DNA of 59,828 bases from Myxococcales bacterium (GTDB lineage Bacteria; Myxococcota_A; Polyangia; Polyangiales; Ga0077539): NCBI GenBank assembly GCA_013298625.1, contig JAAFIF010000062.1, positions 1 through 59,828 of the forward strand. The letters run 5' to 3'. Of this stretch, positions 37,001-46,436 are shown in pieces. The translations under genes were made by a program, and so were the position numbers. Positions within the stretch are counted from its first letter, which is position 1. Every line of letters starts with the position of its first letter. The notes beneath the pieces were generated by a model. The model saw only the letters and a program-made list of their open reading frames with translations, was not told the DNA's origin and did no database searches.

Positions 37001-37550
37001 GACCTTCGCAGTCGGGCTCGCAGACGGCCACGATGTCCGCGCCGCGCGCGTCGGGTTCGCTCGCGCGATCCCAGGCCTCGCTCGGCGCGTCGACGGCGAT
37101 GCAATCGCCGTTGGCGTCGCAGGTCGATCCCGGTCCGCAGCGAACCAAAGCGCAGCGCGTCGCGAGAAATACTCGGATCATCTGTGTGCGCTGCGGCTCG
37201 AAGCGAAGCACTCGCTCGGTCGTGAACCGCACGTCAGCCTCTCGTTGATTTCGGGCGATCACGCGGACCGAGAGCGTGACGCGCAGCGGTGACTCCACGG
37301 GCAGCGCGCGGTTGGGCACGACGGTAAACGACGAGGGAAACGCCAGCGGCGACTCTCCGTCGCGTACGCCGCGGGAGAGGACCGAGGTCGTCCCGAATCG
37401 ACGGCCCTCCGCGGTGACGGCGACGGTGAGCTCGACGCGACGATCGTCGGCGATGTCTGAGTCGACGCGCACCACCAGCGCGGTGGCGGGCGTCACGCAG
37501 CTCGTGAGCGCGCAGAGCACCAAGAGCAGCCCAAGAGCGCGAGCGACCAT
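34098..37550 (-). CDS. Large surface lipoprotein: Cys-rich repeats followed by RCC1 repeats
   Basis: 1150 residues from the ATG at 37550 (MVARALGLLLVLCALTSC), with a lipoprotein signal ending CALTSC. After a beta domain (about 20-160), residues about 185-465 hold roughly eight Cys repeats of CGACG(N/R)AC and DCD type (HCGACGRACP, HCGACGNACS, HCGRCGNACA). The remaining ~680 residues contain about a dozen RCC1-like repeats marked by C-W-G (VRCWGRNDLGQVG, VYCWGDLSRGALG, LRCWGSNRSGQLG), probably forming one or two seven-bladed propellers. Such two-part proteins are characteristic of large myxobacterial genomes. A role in surface contact or sensing is inferred. The 235 bp upstream hold its promoter region. 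Confidence 0.85.
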   Translation of the reverse strand: MVARALGLLLVLCALTSCVTPATALVVRVDSDIADDRRVELTVAVTAEGRRFGTTSVLSRGVRDGESPLAFPSSFTVVPNRALPVESPLRVTLSVRVIARNQREADVRFTTERVLRFEPQRTQMIRVFLATRCALVRCGPGSTCDANGDCIAVDAPSEAWDRASEPDARGADIVAVCEPDCEGRACGDDGCGGSCGACPTLAGATVSCTERGRCEVACSDDFGDCDDDRSNGCETPLDTALNCGACANTCGAATPQCIERACASGCPDEQIRCGDECVSPLTNADHCGACGRACPAADNAAPACVAGQCTLVCAADYADCDRTASNGCEADLRADVAHCGACGNACSGATPVCDGAMRRCSSGCAATQTRCGATCADLTTSPSHCGRCGNACASGVHSTRVCAASSCSIRCEAGWDDCDGVAATGCEVSTVSNPLHCGGCGVRCTGTGVCQGGACVRATQVAVRTEGACALLSTGAVRCWGRNDLGQVGTGTAGANRNTPAAITGGRTFSAITARGSVTCGISGGSVYCWGDLSRGALGTSGAAPAASPTLVAGVSNVVEVKTSGATVCARNASGVVWCWGETALGQAGVYGPAGVESHIVAPRRVAVDAAAELAMGTSFACARTTNGAVYCWGSNELGALGSASAGASSATPLQVAGVSGALELAAGSVHACVRREDGSLRCWGSNRSGQLGVNMSFNSSPPISVALPGVSISRVWAGGARTCVAAGAPTFSVYCTGAGPLGAGVATPSRSFVLIPSLARARELSLATIACAVTAQEGVDCWGSNRRGGLGTGASEYTETPVNIPSFSAEQLETSNFLFVARTGRAAHCWGINADGECDPIESSAVGITSVPGVVELAATGTRSMFLQRAVDGPVSWQGQRTPTTSAGSEGTLEAPARVRAVSSRAHETCVIVGTGATAAVHCATGSLSATFSLVPNTTGASAIKVGSAGLRCALVGGEVRCWGTSASGAVFNRAGATTLSSAVRIGSITDARDFSVGADAVFIARATGIVSAIGDNTRGALGVGDIAPRPGVVAVRMPSAVSAVHDIESWSGRTCAAVTYGSPARTQLLCWGAAGGEFFLPGTSPFTTPVVVANSANADSVALNGFTVCFRRTNNQLACWGTNSLLGFGIDGYGYAFLPRAVQFVPPA

Positions 37551-37785
37551 AGCGAACACAGCTGCGACGTTACGCCGTTGGCGCCGCGCGCCGCGAGCGC
37601 CAATCCACCGTTGGCGTGGTGCGCTGCGCTCGACCGTCACCGACGAGCTGCACGAGAGATCGGCAAGAGCGGACCGTCGAGTCGCGAATGAATCCGTGGG
37701 CCTCGCTCGCTCGGTGGCGCTGCGTGCTGCCGGCGATCAGCGTGGTTGCGCGTGCTGTGCTTCGCTGCAGCAGCGCGCCGCGAGG

Positions 37786-38364
37786 TCAGACGCGCGCTCG
37801 TTCGGCGTGGCATCGAGTCCAATCGGCCTCGATCGCGACCGCGTCGTCGACCGTGCGCGGCTGCACCGAGATCAACACTCCGCCTTCGCGGATACCGAGC
37901 TCGAAGACCTTCGCGTGGGCCTCGGGGATGCCGACGCCAATGAGGCTACCCAGCAGTCCTCCTGCGAGGCCTCCTGCTCCTGCGCCCGCGAGCGCGGCGA
38001 CGAGCGGCCCCGCGACGAGCAGCCCGAGACCCGGAATCACGATCGGCGCCGCGACGACGAGAATCCCCGCGAGGATCGCGCCCGCAGCCCCGCCCACGAC
38101 AGAGCCCATCGTCGCGCCTTCGGACATCTTCGCCGCGGTGCTCGGACCGCCCTTGGTCTCTGCTGCGAATCGACGTCGGGTCTCGTCGGACATCATCACG
38201 CTGATGTCTTCTTTTTGGTATCCGCGCTTCTGCAGCGCGTGGATGGCGCTCTCAGCGTCGCTCTGCGCGCGAAAGAGCGCTGTCATCAGCGGCTGACCCA
38301 CGGGCGTCGCGGCGTGCGTGGTGCTGTTGGGGACCGAGGTGTTGGCGTTCTTGTCGAGTTGCAT
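37786..38364 (-). CDS. Stress-type protein with YflT/DUF1269-like N-terminus and glycine zippers
   Basis: 192 residues; GGAG lies 7 nt before the ATG. Residues about 27-62 (TALFRAQSDAESAIHALQKR) match the start of general-stress 17M/DUF1269-type domains (alpha-beta fold, GYQKEDISVMM). The middle (about 78-145) is a Gly/Ala-rich membrane-inserting segment with glycine-zipper spacing. The end returns to a beta-alpha pattern (AKVFELGIREGGVLISV). It is located upstream of the sigma-54 activator's 3' end on the same strand, separated by about 270 bp. The two are probably separate transcripts. Confidence 0.75.
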   Translation of the reverse strand: MQLDKNANTSVPNSTTHAATPVGQPLMTALFRAQSDAESAIHALQKRGYQKEDISVMMSDETRRRFAAETKGGPSTAAKMSEGATMGSVVGGAAGAILAGILVVAAPIVIPGLGLLVAGPLVAALAGAGAGGLAGGLLGSLIGVGIPEAHAKVFELGIREGGVLISVQPRTVDDAVAIEADWTRCHAERARV

Positions 38365-38604
38365 CGTTGGCTCCAGCTTGTGAGGGCCCTGCTCAGACGA
38401 AAGGTCTGCCGGGCACGAGGGAGTGGCGCGTGACCACCAGCACCAAGAAGGTTGAAGGCGATCACGACGACGCTCGTTGTGTGCAATCGTCGAACCGTGG
38501 CTGAGCTGTCCGCGCGCGCTCGAACAACGCGCGAAGCAGCGGCTGTTCGACTGCGCGAAGCGGCGTTCGGAGTCGACGCGCCGGCGGTCAGCAGCGCGCC
38601 ATCA

Positions 38605-38619
38605 CGCCACAGCGTGGCG
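38605..38619 (-). terminator. GC-rich stem-loop after the sigma-54 activator gene
   Basis: CGCCAC-agc-GTGGCG is a perfect inverted repeat that starts 14 nt beyond the stop codon of the minus-strand regulator. No U-run follows, so intrinsic termination is uncertain; it may mark the mRNA 3' end. Confidence 0.4.
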
Positions 38620-38633
38620 GCGCTGCGAGCGCG

Positions 38634-39998
<1,365 letters not shown>

Positions 39999-40083
39999 CT
40001 CTAGAGAAGTGCGCCTCGGGTCGGGCCGCGGTCAACGTTTGCCGTCGCCGCCGCATCGATTGCAGCGGAGTCCGCGCCGATCA

Positions 40084-40145
40084 GCGAATTCAATGTGCGA
40101 ATTCGCAGCAATGGACGGTTTCATCGCAGCCCGGCTGGCGAATTC
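40084..40145. promoter_or_regulatory. Three GCGAATTC boxes upstream of the sigma-54 activator gene
   Basis: The octamer GCGAATTC occurs at 40084-40091, 40097-40104 and 40138-40145. The middle copy is extended to a 10-bp palindrome, GCGAATTCGC (40097-40106). They lie in the 182-bp region upstream of the minus-strand activator. Three such copies within 62 bp look non-random in this base composition and could be operator sites, possibly for autoregulation. Confidence 0.45.
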
Positions 40146-40180
40146 TGCGCGACTGTGCAGCCTCGGCGCGCATCGCGGCA

Positions 40181-40396
40181 TCACACCGCGCGACGTCCGA
40201 GAATGACCCGCACGAGCACGGTGATCACCGCGAGGACGAGCAGCAGGTGAATCATACCGCCGCGGTGAAGGTTCATCGAGTAGCCGTAGCCCCAGCCGAT
40301 CACCAGAATCGCCGCGAGGACGAAGAGCAGGTTGATCATCGCCGGACTGGATTTCTCGCGGCCGCCCGCGTCGGACACGCGCCGCTCGCCGTCCAT
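40181..40396 (-). CDS. Small two-TM membrane protein, lmo0937-like
   Basis: 71 residues; the ATG at 40396 is 1 nt after the stop of the upstream gene, implying coupled translation. An internal Met (residue 20, MINLLFVLAAILVIGW) starts the part matching the ~50-residue lmo0937 family: two hydrophobic helices separated by a Gly/His turn, then a basic end (VRVILGRRAV). These proteins are abundant stress- or stationary-phase-associated membrane peptides of unknown function. Confidence 0.78.
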   Translation of the reverse strand: MDGERRVSDAGGREKSSPAMINLLFVLAAILVIGWGYGYSMNLHRGGMIHLLLVLAVITVLVRVILGRRAV

Positions 40397-40397
40397 C

Positions 40398-40727
40398 TCA
40401 GGGCGCTTTCGCGTCGGGCTTCGCGACCGCCTCCGAGAGCTTGTGCCCGGCCTTGTTGGCCAGCTGCTTGGCGCCGTGCGCGAGCTTCTGCGCCGCCTCG
40501 CTCGCCGCGTGCGCCGCCTCCGTCGCCTTCTCCTTCGCCGTGTCGCTCACCTTCTCGGCGCCTTCTTCGATGCGGTGCTCCGCGGCGACCGCGCGCTTGC
40601 CGAGCGTCTCGGCCCCGTCGACGACCTTCGCGGCGAGCGCTTCGGACTTCGCGCTCGCCTTGTTCACGAGCTCTTTGGCCTTGGCGGCGGCGGCGTCGAT
40701 CTTTCCGTGGACTTCTTTGTTTTTCAT
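40398..40727 (-). CDS. LEA-like amphipathic helical protein
   Basis: 109 residues. I choose the ATG at 40727 because AAGGA lies 9 nt upstream; an ATG at 40748 is possible. The protein is almost entirely Ala/Lys/Glu in 11-residue-like helical repeats (AAAAKAKELVNKASAKSEAL; AKEKATEAAHAASEAAQKL), with no Cys or Trp. This composition is typical of late-embryogenesis-abundant or apolipoprotein-like stress proteins that protect membranes or proteins during drying or osmotic stress. It is coupled to the downstream small membrane protein. Confidence 0.75.
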   Translation of the reverse strand: MKNKEVHGKIDAAAAKAKELVNKASAKSEALAAKVVDGAETLGKRAVAAEHRIEEGAEKVSDTAKEKATEAAHAASEAAQKLAHGAKQLANKAGHKLSEAVAKPDAKAP

Positions 40728-40906
40728 CGAGTGATTCCTTTCAGACATCGTCTGCGCAAACTCGGTACGCGAGCTCGGAGGACGACTCTTCAGAGTCTGT
40801 GGTCCTCGCAGACAGGCCGATGACAACGCACGAAACGGGCCGTCTCGCTCTCGCTGTCCTCGCGCGAGGCGCGACGCTCGGCACGGTCCCCGCAACGCGC
40901 GTCGCG

Positions 40907-42181
40907 ATGCGCGTAGCAGTGATCGGCGGCGGCGCGAGCGGACTCGCCGCAGCGTGGCTCTTGGACCAGGCGCACCACGTCACGTTGTTCGAGCAGCGCG
41001 CCGCGCTCGGCGGCCACGTGCGAACGGTCGGCGGAAACGTCCCGTGCCCCGCGCTCGCCCCCGGCCTGCGCCTCGACGCGGGCGTGATCGAGTTCGATCG
41101 GCGCACGTTCACCGCGTTTCACGCGTGGATGCGCGCGCTCGCCGTGCCCTGTCCGACGCTCGTCGGCGGCGGCAGCACCAGCTTGCTCCTCGCCGACGGA
41201 CGACATCTGCACGCCCCCGTAGCGATCGCGATGCAGCGAGGCGGCGCGCTCGAAGACGCAGCGGACACCCTGCGTTTGATCCCGACGGCGCTGCGGCGCC
41301 GACGATTTCTCGCGCAGACGCGAGCGGCTTCGAGCGCGGCGCTCGAGCGCGTCTCGGTCGAGCGATTCTTGTCCGACGACGACTTCTCGACGTGGATGCG
41401 CTCGCTGCTCATGTACGCGTATTCGATGCACTACGAGCAGGTCGCGGGCATCGCCGCTGCGATGGCCGTCCCGATGCTGCGCGATTTTCTCGAGCGGTGC
41501 GAGTGGACGCACATGCCCGACGGCGTCTCGACGTACGTCGATCGCGTCCGCGACTCGCTGCGAGGGCAGGTCGTGCTCGACGCGCGCGTCACGGGCGTCT
41601 CGCGCACGCTCGCGTCGGTCAGCGTCGAGCGATCGGGCGCGGGCGTCGAGCGATTCGACGCGGTGGTGATCGCAGTTCCGCCACACCGCGTGCTCGCGCT
41701 GCTGCGCGACGCGAGCGAAGAGGAGCGCGAGTGGTTCGGCGATTATGCGGGCGGCGAGATCACCACGGTCTTGCACACCGACACTGGCCCGTACGAGCGC
41801 CGGGCCGTGAAGGGCTTCACTGAATTCGACTTGTTCGCCTTCGCGCAGGGCGGGCACGGATACAACGCATATCTGAATCGATTGGCAGGGCTATCGTGCG
41901 CCGCGCCTCCTCACTATTCGCTGGCGTTCGACATGGGCGCCGAAATCGACCCGTCCACAGTCGTGCATCGACAGCAGCACGACGTCGCGCGCTACAGCGC
42001 CGAGGCGCTCGAGAAGCGCGCCTCGCTGCTCGCGGCCAATGGCGCGCGCCGCACGTATTGGGCAGGCGCCTACCTCGGCGACGGTCTGCACGAGGGCGCT
42101 GTGCGCTCGGCGATGGCCGTGTCCGAGCGGCTGGGCGGGCGGACGCTCAGCGCGCCCGCGACAGCAGATCATCCCCGGTGA
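40907..42181 (+). CDS. FAD-dependent amine-oxidase-like protein (COG2907 type)
   Basis: 424 residues from the ATG at 40907 (MRVAVIGGGASGLAAAWLL). The Rossmann GGGASG (7-12) sits right at the start, so the longer frame beginning at 40820 or earlier is unlikely. The FAD-binding second half includes the region about 240-260 (VVIAVPPHRVLALL) and a C-terminal FAD contact (RRTYWAGAYLGDGLHEGAV). Such proteins are often near lipid or carotenoid genes. It ends overlapping the convergent CrtISO-like gene by 35 bp. Confidence 0.88.
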   Translation: MRVAVIGGGASGLAAAWLLDQAHHVTLFEQRAALGGHVRTVGGNVPCPALAPGLRLDAGVIEFDRRTFTAFHAWMRALAVPCPTLVGGGSTSLLLADGRHLHAPVAIAMQRGGALEDAADTLRLIPTALRRRRFLAQTRAASSAALERVSVERFLSDDDFSTWMRSLLMYAYSMHYEQVAGIAAAMAVPMLRDFLERCEWTHMPDGVSTYVDRVRDSLRGQVVLDARVTGVSRTLASVSVERSGAGVERFDAVVIAVPPHRVLALLRDASEEEREWFGDYAGGEITTVLHTDTGPYERRAVKGFTEFDLFAFAQGGHGYNAYLNRLAGLSCAAPPHYSLAFDMGAEIDPSTVVHRQQHDVARYSAEALEKRASLLAANGARRTYWAGAYLGDGLHEGAVRSAMAVSERLGGRTLSAPATADHPR

Positions 42182-43703
42182 GGTGCGCGAACAGCCTGCA
42201 GCCGGTCCAGATGGCGCCCGCGAAACCCGCGAAGCCCGCGGAGGCGTTGCAGAAGTAGAAGTCTCGAAGCGAGGTGTCGTAGTCGAGCCTGCGCGGCCAC
42301 ACTTGCGCCGGGGTCATCGCGGAGCCGTATGAGTTTCCCTGCGGCGCGCGCGCGTATCGCTCGGAGGTGGTGGGCGAGCCGAGCGTGCGCTGCGCGAGGT
42401 GCTCGCGGATGTCGGGGACGTACTCGCGCGCGACGACGTCGAGCAGCGCCGAGAGGATCGCGCTCTTTGCGTCTCGGTAGGCCTGTGGATCGTCGAGCTT
42501 CTTCTCCAAGAATCGTTGGTAGTTGGCGACCGTGAGCAGCTCGAGGATCTGGTGTCCCTCGGGCGCGGCGCCGTCGGCACCGGAGATGAGGGTCGGGGTG
42601 CTCATCGCGAAGCTCGGCGCTCGGTAGTCCCCGTGGTCGTGCATCGCAGCGAACGCCGCGTCGAGGTCTGGGTGCGAGCCGTGAAAGACGTTGAACGCCC
42701 CGAAGCCATGGTCGCGCAGGTCCAGGTCTTTGACCGAGAGGTACGCGACGAAGCTCGACGCGGAGTACTCGTAGTCGAGCCGCGCACGCACCGCGCGAGA
42801 GAAGTGATCGAGTCCGATCATCGAGGCCGCCGCGCGCGGGTCCATGTTGCACACGACGGCGCTCGCGTCGATGCGCTCGAACTCGCCAGTGCCGACGCCT
42901 TTGTCGTCGACGCGCTCGGCCTCGACGCCGGTCACGCCCGCGCCATCGACGATGAACCGCGTGACTTTTCGCTGAAGAAACAGCAGCCCTCCGTTGGTCC
43001 GCAGCACGCGCACGAGCTCGTCGATCACGTGCTCGAAGTGCTGCGCGGGGTAGTACGCGCCGCGCGCGTAGCCAGCGAAGAGCTTGACCCACGCGAAGAA
43101 CGAGAGCTTCGCGGGCGGCAGCATGAAGTCTGGCCACTGCAGGGCGAGCAACGCGCGCGCTTCCAACGGCAGCGCGAACCGGTCGAAGACGGCGCCGAGC
43201 GTCGCGTTGCGATAGCGAAAGAGACGGCGATACCCGTGGCCCTGCGCGATCAGGTGCAGCTCGCGCGCGGACGAGGGGATCGATTCGAGCTCGTCGTCGG
43301 TGGCGCGCACCTCCGCGACGAACGCGCGCAGCGACCCCGCGTGCGACGGAAACAGCGCCGCGAGCCGCCGCCCGAGCTCGTCGAAGTCCGAGGGAATATC
43401 CAGCGCGAATCCAGGGATGCGCATGTGGTCGTACCCGGTCGGGTCGAGCCGCACGAAGGGCACCGACTCCACGAGCCCGAGGCGCGAGAGAAAGCGGTGC
43501 ACCGTGCGGCCTTCGCCGACGTTCCACACGTAGTGGAGCTGGGCGTTGAATTGGTGGGCGCCGACCGAGAACGTGTGACCGTAGCCCCCGGCTTTGTCGT
43601 GCGCCTCGAGCACCACGACGCTGCGCCCCGCGCGCGCCGCGAGCGCCGCGAACGCGAGGCCCGCCAGTCCGCTGCCCACGACGAGAAAGTCTGGCTTGCT
43701 CAC
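42147..43703 (-). CDS. FAD-dependent oxidoreductase, carotenoid isomerase/retinol saturase-like
   Basis: 518 residues; starts at GTG 43703 (MSKPDFLVVGSGLAGLAFAA). The FAD motif GSGLAG (10-15) is followed by E34 in LEAHDKAGGYGHTF. A C-terminal FAD motif, DYDTSLRDFYFCNASAGFAG, is also seen. The layout fits the CrtISO/RetSat branch of phytoene-desaturase-related enzymes, which isomerise or saturate polyenes. The exact substrate is not readable. It is tail-to-tail with the other FAD protein, overlapping by 35 bp. No phytoene synthase or other carotenoid gene is visible. Confidence 0.87.
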   Translation of the reverse strand: MSKPDFLVVGSGLAGLAFAALAARAGRSVVVLEAHDKAGGYGHTFSVGAHQFNAQLHYVWNVGEGRTVHRFLSRLGLVESVPFVRLDPTGYDHMRIPGFALDIPSDFDELGRRLAALFPSHAGSLRAFVAEVRATDDELESIPSSARELHLIAQGHGYRRLFRYRNATLGAVFDRFALPLEARALLALQWPDFMLPPAKLSFFAWVKLFAGYARGAYYPAQHFEHVIDELVRVLRTNGGLLFLQRKVTRFIVDGAGVTGVEAERVDDKGVGTGEFERIDASAVVCNMDPRAAASMIGLDHFSRAVRARLDYEYSASSFVAYLSVKDLDLRDHGFGAFNVFHGSHPDLDAAFAAMHDHGDYRAPSFAMSTPTLISGADGAAPEGHQILELLTVANYQRFLEKKLDDPQAYRDAKSAILSALLDVVAREYVPDIREHLAQRTLGSPTTSERYARAPQGNSYGSAMTPAQVWPRRLDYDTSLRDFYFCNASAGFAGFAGAIWTGCRLFAHLTGDDLLSRAR

Positions 43704-43764
43704 GCGCTGCTCCGCTCTGCGCGCTCGACGTGCGCGCCGTTCGAAGGGATGGTTGCAGCGAGCG

Positions 43765-44073
43765 CTACGGGACGATCCCGCTGCACTGCACGCCGCACTG
43801 AAAGGCGCTCCCGACGCAGGACATACCGTTGAGGCAAGCCTCGCATCGGTTCACCTCGCTTCGGCCCGCCGCCGACGCGTTGCCCTTGGTGTCGCAGCGC
43901 GAGCGGCACGCGCCGACGTCGTACGTCGTGTCGACGCAGTCGCGGTAGCGCGTACACACCGCGTTGCAGTCGAACACGTTGTCGATCGCTCCGCATCCGC
44001 CGAGCGCGAAGCCCGCCGTCATCGTCAAGAGCCCCGCTGCAAAGCGCAGGGCCGTCCGCAGTTGTTGTTTCAT
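43765..44073 (-). CDS. Small Cys-rich lipoprotein
   Basis: 102 residues from the ATG at 44073 (MKQQLRTALRFAAG). Lipoprotein signal ends GFALGGC. The mature part contains about ten further cysteines in C-x(3)-C-type spacing (CNAVCTRYRDCVD...CRSRCDTKG...CEACLNGMSC...CGVQC), implying several disulphides and an exported, compact fold. It ends VP. Similar small Cys-rich lipoproteins occur in myxobacteria, function unknown. It is 61 bp from the start of the CrtISO-like gene, on the same strand. Confidence 0.72.
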   Translation of the reverse strand: MKQQLRTALRFAAGLLTMTAGFALGGCGAIDNVFDCNAVCTRYRDCVDTTYDVGACRSRCDTKGNASAAGRSEVNRCEACLNGMSCVGSAFQCGVQCSGIVP

Positions 44074-44415
44074 CGTGATCTGTCTTTCTGTCGCGGATCG
44101 CCCGCGAATCCGGGCCAGCGTCCAGCCGCACGCGACGTGCTGCTGCGCTCTGGCTCGCGGCGAGCGCGTCTGCTCGCCATCCCGACGCTGGTGCACGATG
44201 CGCGCCGCTCGTCCGCCGTGCTGTTGCCCTGCACGCACGCGCGCGCTTCGCGCAGCGCGCTCGCATCCCCGCCTCACTGTGTCGAGCGTGCAGCGCTATG
44301 CTCCGCGGCGCTCGTCCGGTCCATCACGAGCGCGGGTCGTCGCGCGGTCCAACGTGCAGGGCTGTGTGGTCGAGCGAGCGAGGCGCGCTGTCGCACGAGC
44401 GTCGAAGAGGCTGCA
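44074..44415. other. 342-bp region without a clear gene
   Basis: Between the Cys-rich lipoprotein (minus) and the duplicated membrane protein (plus). Open frames cross it but their composition looks like shadow translation. The lipoprotein promoter is probably near 44080-44120, where a short T/C-rich run occurs, and the membrane-protein promoter near its right end. I see no convincing RNA gene or repeat. Confidence 0.5.
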
Positions 44416-45327
44416 TTGGTAAACACACAACGCGCTGTCGCGCGGTGGATCTTCGCCGCGTCGCTGCTCTTCATCGCGCTAGGCGTGCTCTTGCCGTGGG
44501 CGTTGGCGTCGCCGCTGTTCGCGCTGTACCGCTCGGCGATCGAGCGATGTGCGGGCGTCCCCTCGGACACGTTCGCGCGCAACCCTCGGCTCGCCGCCAC
44601 GCTCGCCGGAATCACCGGCGGCAGCATCGTCGGAAAGTGGTCGCTCCACGCGGCGATCGCCTGGCAGTGGGCTCGCGGGCAGACGCCCGAAGCGAGCGCG
44701 CGGCAGCTCACCGCCGTCGGCTTGCTGTCTTGGTTCTTCGTCGACTGCGCGTCCTCCCTGCTCTTCGGCGCGTGGCCGAACGTCGTGATGATCAACGGCG
44801 CGCCGATGCTCTTCGTCGGCCTCGCGCTCGCCCGCGCTCGCGCCATCGATCGCAGCTATGTCGGCGAGCGGGCCCTGCCTGCGGCGGGCGTCGCTGCGTC
44901 GCCGTGGTTGGTCGCCGCCTCGACGCTGGGCGCGCTCAGCGGCCTCGCGATCGCGTTCGGCGGCGCGTCTGCGCTCTTCGACCCTTGGTTTCGGGCTCTC
45001 TTGAATAGTGGTGCCCATGCGGCGCTGCCCGAACGCGGCGCGCGGGACCTCTCGCTCTGCTTCTTCGGCCCCATCGGCGGCAGCACGTTCGGCCACTTCG
45101 CGATGATGTTGGGCGTCGCGCTAGGACCCGCGCGCCGCGCAGAGCCGTGGGCGGTGCCGGCATGCGTCGCGTCGATCGTGGCGTGGGCGCTCGTCGATTC
45201 GTCCTGGTGTCTGGCGAGCGGCGCGGCGTTCAACGTGCGGATGATCAACGCCCCCGCGACGGCTGGCCTGCTCGGGCTGATCGCGATCGGCGTCGCCCGC
45301 GCATCGAAGCGCAACGATCGCCGCTGA
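44416..45327 (+). CDS. Membrane protein made of two related halves
   Basis: 303 residues from a TTG at 44416, with GAAGAGG 5 nt upstream; no ATG/GTG gives a better start. About eight hydrophobic segments. The two halves repeat: GITGGSIVGKWSL (65-77) matches GPIGGSTFGHFAM (218-230), and WFFVDCASSLLFG...NVVMINGAP (106-130) matches WALVDSSWCLASG...NVRMINAP (257-280). This shows a tandem duplication with an offset of about 150 residues. Conserved VD and MIN-P positions in both halves may form a symmetric site, suggesting a channel, transporter or enzyme. I do not recognise the family. It is 53 bp upstream of the next exported protein. Confidence 0.82.
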   Translation: MVNTQRAVARWIFAASLLFIALGVLLPWALASPLFALYRSAIERCAGVPSDTFARNPRLAATLAGITGGSIVGKWSLHAAIAWQWARGQTPEASARQLTAVGLLSWFFVDCASSLLFGAWPNVVMINGAPMLFVGLALARARAIDRSYVGERALPAAGVAASPWLVAASTLGALSGLAIAFGGASALFDPWFRALLNSGAHAALPERGARDLSLCFFGPIGGSTFGHFAMMLGVALGPARRAEPWAVPACVASIVAWALVDSSWCLASGAAFNVRMINAPATAGLLGLIAIGVARASKRNDRR

Positions 45328-45380
45328 GCGTCGCCTCCGGAGGGAGCGCTCCGCCACCCCGCCGCGTACCATCCCACGTG

Positions 45381-46427
45381 ATGGCCCGCGCCGCGCTCGC
45401 TCTCAACGCCCTCTTCGCGCTCTCGCTCGGCACCGTTGCTCGCGACGCGCGCGCCGACTGCACGCCTGGCAACGCCTTCGCGAGCGCGTCGCGCGCGGCT
45501 CGGGTGCTCGTCGTCCGCGCGGGACGCCCTCGGGCGTCGCTGGCGTTTGTGCAGCAGCTGACCGTCGAGCGAGCGTTGCTCGGCTCGTTGACGCCGCGCT
45601 CGATCGTCGCGCGGACCAACCCGCTCTCGGGTGACAGCTTCGTCGCTGGCCAGCGGTACGTGGTCTTCTTCTCTGCGCAAGGACAGCTCGAAGGCGGCTG
45701 CTCAGCGGTCGCTCTCGACGACCCAGCCGCGCGAGGGATCACCGACTCGCTGAGCGATTGGATCGCGGCGCGCACCGACGCCGCGCGCGTCTCGGTGCTC
45801 GTGCGCGCGATCGCCGCTGGTGCGCGCAAGCCCGCGACGGACGCTGCGCAGTGGCTGGCGTCGAACCCCGCGCTGCTCGCGTCGATCGATGGCCCGTCGC
45901 GCGCGGCGCTCGTCGCGGCGATCCCCGTGGCGCACGACGAGCGCGCGTACGGGATCGCGTGGGCGCTCGGCCGTTTGCACGCGATCGAGTCGCTGCCCGC
46001 GTGGCTCGCGTGGCTCGACGTCGCGCACAGCGGAGCCAACGCGCGGCCCGTGCAGGACGCGCTCGAGCTGATGACCAACCACCACGACCCTGCCTACACG
46101 CGCGGGCGCGACTTCGGCGCGCAGGAGCAGTCTGCGCTGCGGCAGCGCTGGTCTCAGTGGGAGTCGGCGCATCGGGGAGAGACGCCAGCGACCTTTCTCG
46201 CGGCGGGCTTTCTCGCGCGCGGGGTGGGCGCGGTCGCGCTCGGCGACCGAGCGCAGGTCGCCGCGGCGCTCTCTCGAACGGCAGACGACGCGCTCATGGT
46301 GCAGGTGCTCACCAACGCCTGCGAGCTGCGCGCGCGGTCAACGGCATCGTTGATGGCGTCGAGCTTCGTGTCGATCGATGTCTCTCGCGCGCTCGCGGCG
46401 TGCGCTGGTGCTGCATCGCCGAAGTGA
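45381..46427 (+). CDS. Exported protein with N-terminal beta domain and helical repeats
   Basis: 348 residues from the ATG at 45381 (a GTG lies directly before). Signal peptide ends near ARA-DC. The first domain (about 26-125) is beta-rich: CTPGNAFASASRAARVLVVR...FVQQLTVERALLGS...GQRYVVFFSAQGQLEGGC. This pattern is reminiscent of NTR/TIMP-like folds with a flanking Cys pair. The remainder is helical, with HEAT-like patterns (AYGIAWALGRLHAIESLPAW). Function unknown. The stop is 9 bp from the convergent ATPase-like gene's stop. Confidence 0.7.
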   Translation: MARAALALNALFALSLGTVARDARADCTPGNAFASASRAARVLVVRAGRPRASLAFVQQLTVERALLGSLTPRSIVARTNPLSGDSFVAGQRYVVFFSAQGQLEGGCSAVALDDPAARGITDSLSDWIAARTDAARVSVLVRAIAAGARKPATDAAQWLASNPALLASIDGPSRAALVAAIPVAHDERAYGIAWALGRLHAIESLPAWLAWLDVAHSGANARPVQDALELMTNHHDPAYTRGRDFGAQEQSALRQRWSQWESAHRGETPATFLAAGFLARGVGAVALGDRAQVAAALSRTADDALMVQVLTNACELRARSTASLMASSFVSIDVSRALAACAGAASPK

Positions 46428-46436
46428 GCGCGCTCG

